64,000 nucleotides of DNA, from NCBI RefSeq assembly GCF_025766255.1, contig NW_026516704.1:62001-126000 (forward strand), in the 5' to 3' direction. A program made the position numbers and the translations under genes. Shown piece after piece: positions 55,660-64,000 of this stretch; position 1 is the first letter of the stretch; every line of letters starts with the position of its first letter. This DNA is from Zychaea mexicana (Eukaryota > Mucoromycota > Mucoromycetes > Mucorales > Lichtheimiaceae). The notes under the pieces are model-generated. The model ran no database searches. It was not told the DNA's origin and saw only the letters and a list, made by a program, of their open reading frames with translations.

Positions 55660-56737
55660 TTATGTCAAAAACGTCCCCTGTTACTTTTTGCGAAGAAAAA
55701 CTTCACTTCCCCAACGGTAGCTATACTGTTGTTGTAGCCGCTGAATTTGACGTAAATAAACGCGAGTATGCGAAACACAATCTGAACATAGGCTGATGGC
55801 AAGACGCGTCGAATCGGCAAGAAGTGCGACTTCAACGGTGGTGCGATCAGACCTGCCGTGAAACCAGCTGCTCTCGAGAACCAGCTTAGAAAAAGCTTGC
55901 GATGAATGCGGTCATCGTTTTGAATTAAAGACCTTTCCTGCCAAAGTTCACTTCTATTTCTCAGGGTGACCAGTGTAGAGTGCTCCATGAGGGTTGCCGT
56001 TCTTACGGAACATATATCGGGAAGCATCTTTCTCAAGAAAAGAAGGCTGTGCTTCTGGAATTGCCCCGCGATAATCCTGCTTTGAAGCTATCAGAATTGA
56101 AGAACGGCACGAACGAGAAAACAGGCAAAGTCACTATGGCTGGCGCCGAGTTTGACCTTCTTTTGGGCTCATTGGATAGATGCGGGTATCATTTAGAAAT
56201 CGCGAAGGAGACCGCAAAAAAAGCAGATTTCCATGAGCTGGAGGATGCTACGTTGTCAGCTCGAGTGTCTCCAAATTTGGCTCTATCATATCCTATCGAG
56301 CATGCGAAATCAGCAACAGCTTCCTCAACGACAACGTCAGCAACAACAATAACGACAACACACTTTCTAGCACCGGAACAGCAACAAAACCTATCCCTGA
56401 CGAAGAAATAGAGCAGCTACTGATGTCGTTGGTTAACGATGATGAATAGTCAGAAAACGAGGATCGGCACGAGATACAGCATATACCGTCATCGCAAAGT
56501 AATAATTTATCGCTGAATCCGAACAAAGAGATGTCCTGTTATATTAATGCAGTCGTGGAGGCATTTTGGCACTTGTTATTAGCGTACATTGCTCGCTTCG
56601 ATCCTAGTTCTTTTATAGAGCCATCAAACTACGACATTTTTGCACTAACTTTACACGAAACGTTAATAGACTGTCAGTCCGGCGATCGTAAGGTCTGCAT
56701 CATCCAGGAGAATGCGAAACTTTGTCTGGGGCCTTGA
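55660..56737 (+). pseudogene. USP-like cysteine peptidase gene remnant
   Basis: The frame starting near 55980 has CRVLHEGCRSYGTYIGKHL and a helical part (KVTMAGAEFDLLLGSLDRCGYHLEIA). A second frame from about 56310 (PIPDEEIEQLLMSLV) has TAG at 56447 and leads to NPNKEMSCYINAVVEAFWHL. That resembles the Cys box of ubiquitin-specific proteases (N-x-x-x-x-C-Y-x-N-x-x-x-x-x-x-x-x), and the helix RFDPSSFIEPSNYDIFALTL follows. The His box is not present before the end at 56737. Several frames and stops indicate a pseudogene. The family assignment rests mainly on the Cys box. Confidence 0.4.
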
Positions 56738-56976
56738 AGTGTCAGAATATGACGACCCGGACATTGGACCCGCGAGGGAAGACAGACCAGAGTTTCGATT
56801 TAGAAAACATCTCAAACATATGACCAAAAAATATTTTACAATAAGCGACGCTTCTTATCTTCAAACAAAATACGTTTCTTTTTATATACGTAAATAGTTT
56901 AAGTGGGTCTGCTAAACAGTTTAGCATAGGGAGAAAAAAGCTAAACACCTAGATACTTTTGGAGAATCGCTGTCGC

Positions 56977-58620
56977 TTACTTGTTAAGCTCGTTTAGGCT
57001 AAGACCAAGAGCATTGCGCCTTTCTTCACCCATTGCTGCTGCTGTCGTTTCCGAAATCCCATTAGCAGGGGCAAATCGCTCGACCTCCTTAATGATCTTG
57101 AATTTGCGACTGAAGAACTTACGATCGCCGTTTCTCCATTTTGCACCCCACGTTTTCACTGCATAGCCCCCAGCAAGCCCAACCGACCACTCTGCCCAAA
57201 GGTCAGTGACAGTCTTGATCCCCCGGTTCATCATGTAAAATGGGGCTCACTCGTTGCATCAAGATCCAGTGACTCAAAAGGTGCTGAACTCGGGATGGAT
57301 GTAACTGTTGCTGTTGTTGGCTGCTGCTCTGGATGGTGCTGCTGCTGCTGCTGATGGCCAATTGATGCTTAGGTATACCGCCGCACGGCTGGATACCAGG
57401 TCAGGAAGTTTCTCGGTCATTTTGCCTTCTGCTTCTGCGTTGCATTCAAACGCGAAACCATTTCAGTGTTCATCGTGCTCATGCGTTGCTCAAGGTTGGG
57501 TACAGCACGTTGCAAGAGCAGATCTTGAAGGGGTGGCATCTTCTCGGATGGATCGTTGAGGATCTCTAATAGTTAAAATAGTAACAACAATAAGTACCAT
57601 ATTGATGATCATCTGCATTTTTTTTAAATCAACCCTTACGCTTTAAGCTGGATGTATAGCGGCTCTTTGAATATTTGATGGTCAACGGCAGTACGAGGCA
57701 AAAAGAAGCATCCCTGTTGAGTAGGAAAGCCGGCCAAGACACGCATGACTTTGCGAGGAGGACTTGTTAAATAAGCACCATTCATCGTGGTGTTGTTCCA
57801 ACTGCCTAATCTTCTTAATTGCGCCTCATCAGCACCATCCAAATCTGCCATCTTGCATGAGGAGCCACGGGCCGCATGGGTCTTGTTGGAGGAGACAATG
57901 TTACATTTGGCGAACGCCTCGTCGATTGCTCGAAGTTGCTCCTGATATGAGATTTCGGTGGTGTTGGTGGCGGAAGGAGAAGTGCCCTTGAGCAAGCGGA
58001 TATCATACCAATATCGTTTGTGAGTGAAGAAGGGGAATGGTGGTTCGTTTTCGACATGCCAACGCCAGAAAAAATAAAATGAAAGAGCCATGAAGGGGCA
58101 TATTTCGACGCGGGTGTTCCGGATGCAAGCTACAAGTTCCTAACGACCGTGCTTGTTTGTCTTTCCTTGCTTGGTGATCATCATGAGGGAATGGCATTTG
58201 GACGGGCCTTCAAGCTCCAGTCCGACACTGTGCATGTCGGGTATAAAGGTGGCCTTCCGGGCCGACTCGCTATGCAACAAACAGTAGTGAGAAAGCAAAA
58301 ATGCAAGAGCATTGCGCAAGAGGACCCTTCGTTCTTGGCTATGTAGTAATCGACAACGTCGGCAATTTGATCGGTGGTCGTATATCCATCGATCAATGTT
58401 TCAAGTGCGCGTTCGTCGTAATATTCTCGTCGCGGATTTGGACGAGGTCGATAAGTTCCTTGACAGCGCTACGTGGATGAGGATGGCTATTGGCAAACGA
58501 ACGAACTTGTTGCTGATATAAATCGACAATGGCTGCAACGTAGCTCATGAAAGTGGAAACCTTGATTTTTATGAGCTGCGCCGATCCTTTGCCCTTGCGA
58601 CGAGCATCACGGCTCGTGAC
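56977..58620 (-). pseudogene. Crypton-type tyrosine recombinase with GCR1_C-like tail
   Basis: Read from high coordinates: STFMSYVAAIVDLYQQQVRS and PHPRSAVKELIDLVQIRDEN, then LIDGYTTTDQIADVVDYY and, after frame changes, ALSFYFFWRWHVENEPPFPF and WYDIRLLKGTS. The catalytic part KTHAARGSSCKMADL (H-x-x-R) with SWNNTTMNGAYLT (Tyr nucleophile) follows, in the frame 57636-58091. A later exon gives EILNDPSEKMPPLQ. The last frame 56977-57234 (IKTVTDLWAEWSVGLAGGYAV...WRNGDRKFFSRK) matches the Gcr1 DNA-binding (GCR1_C) domain found at the end of fungal Cryptons. At least three frame breaks and stops near 57385 show it is inactive. Confidence 0.75.
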
Positions 58621-58649
58621 CTCTTACTTGAGATTGTATTAAGTTAAGA

Positions 58650-59186
58650 AGCAGTAAAGCAAAACCATGAACTTGAAGTCGCACAATTCAAAATTGTCGT
58701 ACATACCTCTTCCTTTAGAAACAAATGAAGTTTGTCGCCATAAACAATATAACGAGCTTCTGCAGGCAAATTTTGGCATCATTGTAACGCACCATTTACG
58801 GTATCCCGCTTTTTATTGACTAAGGTTTTTTTGGTGTTGGCTGGGCGTGCTTCGAGTACTTCACGGTGCATTTCATTAGAGATTCACACATAGCCATTTG
58901 CGAGGTCTGATACGTGGAAGAGCTGACAGTGGTGTTGGGAGACATATTTTTTTATGGAGGTTGTTCGGCCTCGAAATAAGTGAATTTATCTGCATGCCCG
59001 AGTGTCTATGACAGTGGCTGGCTGTGTGCGAAACTTGTAGTACGGATTGACAATACGATACATGAGCGTGACTATGGCTAAGAACAATAAGGTGCGGTTG
59101 AATAAGGAGTTGGAGATTAAAGGGAAAAGGGATAGATTGTATCTATTTTTTTTTTTTGTGTGTGGGTTGTTACAGAGAAGAGATGG
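58650..59186. other. intergenic, unassigned
   Basis: Weak minus-strand resemblance to a retroelement RT near 58800-58920 (Ala-Arg-Pro-rich frame), too short to support. Otherwise nothing. Confidence 0.4.
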
Positions 59187-60270
59187 TTATAAAGGTGGAG
59201 GTCTAAAGCGGGCTAGCAGAGAAGAGACGCGGGTGGTGACCAGGCGTGGTACGAATGGCTCATCATGGAAGATAAAACGCCAAAAGGCCGCCCAGATTGT
59301 TTGTAGGATACAGGCAATGATAGTCGGTGTGGTGATTGGGCGTGTAGGTGACTCGTCGGGTAATGTGATTTGATAGAGGAGTGACAGGATCGAGTTTGAG
59401 TTAGGATCCGAGTACCGAAGGCGGCCCCAAACTAGTTGCCACACTTGATATTTGCGAGGGCAGTCAAGTAGGAAGTGGGTCGTAGTATCGTTGTTGGAGC
59501 GACAAAGATGACAATCTGGTGATGTAGCATGAGAGATATGGAAGCGATGAAGGCGTGATGAAGTTGGTAATGTCCCGTGGATAGCGCGGTACCAGACGTT
59601 GCGGGCAGTGTGTGACCAAAAGTTGGACCAATGTTGAGTAGTAATGCCAGTGACACTATGTAGTGGTGGTGAGCAGGTGTGGCGATATCGTTTTGTCTGC
59701 CATTTCGGCAAGGTGGTATGCATGCGGCGAGAGAGTGGTGATGCATCAATTGCGCCAAGACGCCCAGAGTGGCTGTTGCCTGAAAATGCTGGGGGGAGAC
59801 AGAGACGTGCAAAGCCATTGATCATGAAGAGTCGTCCTTGAGCCAGATCTTTGAAAAATCGATTAGTGAGAATCCGCCGTACAATACCATCGCAATTGAG
59901 CGACGGTGGAGATAGCCATGTGAGTCGTCGAAGTACAGATATCAGATACTTTCATTGTTTTGAAACCAGGACGATGTAGGCGGGTGTTACCGATTTTGAG
60001 GCCCAAATGGCGTTGAGTGGGAGTTGGAGGACTGATGCGGCAGGGAGGTTGGAGAATAGCCAGTCGATTGAAAGTTGATCGATAGCACGATACAGCAGGT
60101 AGCCGACGGTGGTAGAGTCCCTTGCATCGAGACCACGTAAACAAGGAAAAACCAGAATGAAGCGGGGTCGACAGGGATGCCAGAAGTGACCACAAGGTGG
60201 TGCCAAAGACCGGTGGTAAGATATCTTTGATGAGTTGAGTCTTGGCCGAAAAGCGACTCCATGAGAGACA
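59187..60270 (-). pseudogene. LINE 3' fragment with zf-RVT-like cysteine motif
   Basis: Upstream frames (LDARDSTTVGYLLYRAID, then DGIVRRILTNRFFKDLAQGR) lead into the open frame 59825-59187. That frame has ARNVWYRAIHGTLPTSSRL, HISHATSPDCHLCRSNNDTT and HFLLDCPRKYQVW. The W-Y-R...LPT block and C-x2-C...H-x3-C motif are typical of the region C-terminal to fungal LINE reverse transcriptases. Frame breaks near 59945 and 59870 show decay. It is on the strand opposite to the fragment at 53783, so it is not part of the same copy. Confidence 0.65.
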
Positions 60271-60307
60271 TAATAGACAAAGATGTATTAAGAAAAGTGA
60301 ATTACTA

Positions 60308-60366
60308 CGCGCACGACAAAACGTGACCTCGCGCACGACAAAACGTGACCTCGCGCACGACAATTT
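60308..60366. repeat. 22-bp tandem repeat, 2.7 units
   Basis: CGCGCACGACAAAACGTGAC-type units at 60308, 60330 and 60352. It lies at the 5' end of the LINE fragment. Confidence 0.9.
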
Positions 60367-60628
60367 CTGTGGTAGTTTAGTATTCTGCAGCTGTCGTACG
60401 CACCGTCTCTTGCACAGTTTGAAAGACACGACATAGATGGTAGATAGATACTGGTAGTATGTACCACAATGAATCCGGAAAAGCTCACATGCGGGCGATG
60501 GATTATCAAAGTCAGCTATCAACTATCTCAAACATTCTGGCTACTCAAGTCTGTTATGTGTTGAATGTAGAGGAGGTGTTTATCCGTCGTGTTCTTCCTT
60601 TCTTTTTTTTCTTCGCAAAGAATACAAT

Positions 60629-60810
60629 GGGATCCATTACTGAGCTGTGTTTCGACACTTTAGACGATCCAAAAGAAGCAGTAACCGGCTATGCGAGCAG
60701 TAACGGGTTTTAAGTCAACAGTAAGGCTACGAATAAACGTGCTTGCTCATTACTTTGCAAACATTGTGGTGCCTATAACCGCATCGAGCAGCGCAAGTGG
60801 TTAAGATGGC
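60629..60810 (+). pseudogene. FAR1/MULE-like zinc-finger N-terminal fragment
   Basis: Short frame MGSITELCFDTLDDPKEAVT with YASSNGF, a TAA at 60711-60713, then NKRACSLLCKHCGAYN and a Trp end. This is the start of a FAR1-type domain (aromatic-rich helix, basic strand, C-x-x-x-C-x2-C-x2-C). It is broken by one stop and ends after about 60 codons. Confidence 0.45.
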
Positions 60811-61223
60811 AGTAAATGATTGTCAGGTATGGTTGTTACACCCAAATAGGCGGTACGCATGTGCAACTGCCAAAAAAAAAATTGCGTGCGTGACGTCAAG
60901 TTTAATCGTGCGCGTAGTAGCTCCCATAGACGAAATACATCATAAATGAGATCACTGTTTCAGAAGTATGTAAAGCATACAGTAGATACACGGATTGATG
61001 ATATCCAACACAGTAAACTAAATATGATACTGTTAAAGAAGCGAAAAAATGAAAGATCGATAGGATATACTACGAGCAATGTATGGGCCATGGAAGCGTA
61101 TCAACAAGGAATCAGATTTGTAATAACTTATTGTAAAACACTCCACTAGAATAGACGATCGAGGTTGACAAGCCATACAATTGGCACCTTAACGAGCGGC
61201 ATAATTTTCCTCTAAACATCTCC

Positions 61224-63979
61224 ATGAATGATCCCAGAGCCAAGAAGATACTTGGCGATCAAACAGCCAAACAGACGACCGCGATGAAGGCTTTGAGAGA
61301 GAAATACGATATGCAGACCTTGCTGAATGCTGTGCGCGCAAACTCAGGCCAGGCACTCACAAAGCGTAATGCCATCACAGAAAGAGCCCATGCATATACA
61401 CATAGAAAATGGGCCGGTGTGTACTTGTCCTTGCATGCCCATGATGACATCTCGTCCGAACAAGAGCTTGCTTTGGTGGAAGAGGCTTGGAAAATAGAAT
61501 CGTTCACTCCTGGTTCCTTCCTTGCCTCTTAATTTTTCTTGAAAGAAAAAAAAGAAAGCAAACTCACAATGACGACTGTTGTAGAAACCATATCTGATTA
61601 TTTGACCTTAGGTGCGTCACGACTCGGAGGTCGTGTCCATGAATATGGCATACTACAACAAAGCACTTTGCGAGACGAAATGAAGCGTATCCTGCATGAG
61701 GTGAGTTTTGAAGTAGCACTCTTACAATAAGTCAAAAAAATATACTGATGAATGACATTTGTCTGCTTTAAAAGAAGGCGAAGCGAAGAAATCCAGGCTG
61801 GACAGTTCCGGACAGTCTTTACATTGCTACTCTTGCGACCTTGATGTTCTTGCGCGAGCAAGAACTTATCGACAACAGTGGCCGAGCACGAGCTGTGGCG
61901 AAGTCTGCCGAAGTGCATATGGCCTTGAATCATATTATACACCATGGCACCACATGTGTGTTGGATCAACTACAAAACGCGGCCGCCCTGCTCAACGGCT
62001 TCCTCACCGGGATGCGACCAAGCAGCATTGTCCCGCCCTTGATTAAAGACCATGAACACAACGTTCTACGTTGGAAGCAAGTCATCATAAGAAGAACAAG
62101 ACGAGATAACAATGGCGATGTTTTTGCTGTACGCCTCGAGTTTACCCATATGAAAAAGCGTAGCAATGATGCAACTGCTCGTCACCGCAACGAGACAAGA
62201 ACAATCCAATCTCCAAGTAGCTCCTTAGACCTTGATTTTGGCTTGACACTTATTGCTCTTGTCGTCAAGCGTGGTATTGCTGATACAGAAGTCCATGAAT
62301 GGTACAACTCCGGTCAGAGTGTCTTTCCAAACAAAAATGCCCATGCGAATGACCCTGTATTTCTACAGATGAGCAGAAACCGGTGAGTAAAAAGAAGGTT
62401 ATTATTACTGCAATTGAACATATAACGGGGTATATTAACACAAAAGTTTATCAAAACTATTTTAGTCGATCATTATTGCAAGGCAAAGCCGCAACAAGTG
62501 AGCACATAGCGAACACTTTTTTAGAAAGTGCGAAGGCCGTCGGACCGCCGCTTAAGAAAGTTTCTTTAGCCTTGCAATCATCTGTACATGAAAGGTTTTG
62601 TTTGTTAACATTCAATGTCGGCTTTATCACCTATCTTTTCTGCAGCTCATATACAATGGTATTCCTTGCTCGCGGGATTATAGATCGCACAATCTTCCGA
62701 CTTTGATGACCATGGCGTACGTCGACTCGCTGGCCATGCGGATACCAGCATCACTTTCTGGCGGTCGTACCAAGATCGAATGGAAACCTTTGACATGATG
62801 TCCTTGCAACTAGAAGGAAGAGTCAATCGCTTGATTGACCCAGATATCTAGACTCCTGCCGAATTCCGCATTTCCGAACTTAAGGCTTTGGCTTTGACAA
62901 AAAGAAGAAAAATACAAAGCCAACGAAACAGAGCCCGTGAAAGAAGCGGTTGCAACATTGAAGACCTTGGAGATGTCAACTGAAGCTACACCACAAGACA
63001 TCGCCAGCCAAAAGGCAATCGTACACAGTCGGAATAATACGGCATACAGGATAGCCAAACGAAACAAAAGAACAGCTACATTTGTCAAGCTGCAACAAGA
63101 TATAACCCTTGACAGCAAGGGAGTGTTGCGTTTTCCGACATGGGCAGTGGTTAGTGAAATGATGATGATCAAAGGTACTTGACAGTGTATACAATGGTAC
63201 AGGTTTTTTACTCTTTTTATTGATGTACCCTGAAATATATCGACATATTTAGTCCGCAACAAGATGCCGTCGAATCTGCCCATGAAGAATCTGACCATGA
63301 AGAATCTGACCAAGGACCCGCGCAGATACCGCCAAGAAATCTTAACGATCCAAGGGTGGAGCGTTTAGAGTAAGTAAATATTCGTTTACATCAGATCGTG
63401 TAAACGGCATGCTGGTATATAATAGCAATAAACTTATCTACAATGTATATATGTAAGTTTTCTATTGAATATACCCCAGAAAATCCACGGGCCCTTGAGA
63501 TGCTATATTTGCTCTGACGATGGCAAAAAACCATATTCAGGAGAAGCAGCCGTAGTGAAGCACCTTTGGAAATCATACCAATCCTCACAATGGCAAATAG
63601 CAAACGCGTATGGTGCTATGGATGGAGTGCATACACGGCTTAAGGCCTTCATGACCGACAATGTGACGCTAAACAGGAATAGTTACAACGTTTGTAACTA
63701 GTAAGAAAATGTTTCTTTTATTGTATACCAAGTATCAGCTTTGGATTGTTGTACGGGGTAAATGCTAATTATATATGCTTCTATGCATATAGTGGAACGA
63801 AAAACAAGAAAGATATGATTCTTCATTTCACGAATGAAGACGACCTTGAAAATCCACCTGAGGATATAACCATGGAGGAAGTCAAGGAACATATCTTTAA
63901 CTATTTCCGCCAGTATCACAACTATGACCTTGAACCAAGCACCCTGGAGAATGTGATACAACAACATAGAGGAGGTTAG
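61224..63979 (+). pseudogene. tyrosine recombinase with DUF3435-like features, 5' stop and frame breaks
   Basis: Exons fit in phase: 61224-61700 (in-frame TAA at 61530), 61775-62382, 62466-62583 and 62684 onward. Landmarks: LNGFLTGMRPSSIVPP (catalytic Arg I), VRLEFTHMKKR (beta-strand Lys), VRRLAGHADTSITFWRSYQD (box II His and candidate Tyr). After TAG at 62849 the frame continues (TPAEFRISELKALALTK), shifts near 62905 into KYKANETEPVKEAVATLK, then reaches later exons with acidic HEESDHEESD repeats and a C-x2-C finger (CYICSDDGKKP, 63501-63700). The last exon ends at 63979. Order and zinc finger recall DUF3435 recombinases. Two stops and a frameshift suggest a decayed copy, or introns I missed. 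Confidence 0.55.
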
Positions 63980-64000
63980 TAAGGGTGACTTGCGGTCAAC

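Noticed and set aside
61224..63979. A complete Starship element
   Set aside because: Only a decayed recombinase gene is visible. There is no boundary repeat or cargo in the window.

Overview
The window looks like nuclear DNA of an early-diverging fungus, most likely Mucoromycota. The reasons are short GTAAGT...YAG introns, a dense mixture of fungal transposon families (Crypton with a GCR1_C-type tail, CACTA/tnp2, FAR1/MULE-type zinc fingers, Ty3/Gypsy, LINE, OTU and RTC4-like fragments), and a piece of a fungal mitochondrial linear plasmid (phage-type RNA polymerase) embedded in the nuclear sequence. I see no rRNA, tRNA or CRISPR locus and no clear housekeeping gene. Species assignment is inference. 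Exon structures were built by hand from splice sites and reading phase.

0-9.7 kb: the left edge holds a divergent pair, a C-x2-C zinc-finger gene leaving the window on the minus strand and a coiled-coil protein gene on the plus strand. This pair has the same layout as the genes of the CACTA element further right. A cysteine-rich RecQ-tail-like gene remnant (2.5-3.5 kb), 170-bp repeats and an unknown spliced gene (4.4-5.6 kb) follow. At 5.73-9.52 kb lies an AT-rich module whose plus strand encodes a DDE transposase with a C-terminal chromodomain. Its minus strand encodes a CRESS-type Rep (HUH endonuclease plus SF3 helicase) and two small ORFs. This combination is the most unusual object here.

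9.7-45.0 kb: three tandem copies of a core unit of about 6.7 kb (U1 9676-16219, U2 16220-32319, U3 32320-45002). Each unit runs: MULE-like N-terminal gene (minus), divergent three-exon gene (plus), a 3.4-kb mitochondrial-plasmid-like segment (membrane ORF and truncated RNA polymerase), a fragment with a YARKS motif, and a Ty3/Gypsy RNase H fragment. U2 and U3, but not U1, carry a CACTA element at the identical site with CTG target duplications (17695-27053 and 33795-39753). U1 preserves the empty site. The U2 CACTA copy is itself interrupted by a 3,388-bp TA-targeting transposon (19751-23138) encoding a DDE transposase with one nonsense codon. The nested insertions and duplications give a relative chronology.

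45-64 kb: the Gypsy pol continues beyond the array (dead RT and protease). After it come a 31-bp minisatellite, an OTU-protease pseudogene lacking its catalytic Cys, a TIR element of about 2 kb holding an RTC4-like exon with a non-autonomous hAT-like element in one arm, a third coiled-coil family gene, LINE fragments, a USP-like fragment, a Crypton pseudogene and, at the right edge, a spliced tyrosine-recombinase gene with DUF3435-like features. Most genes are broken, commonly by stops that are C-to-T or G-to-A changes when compared with a sister copy.
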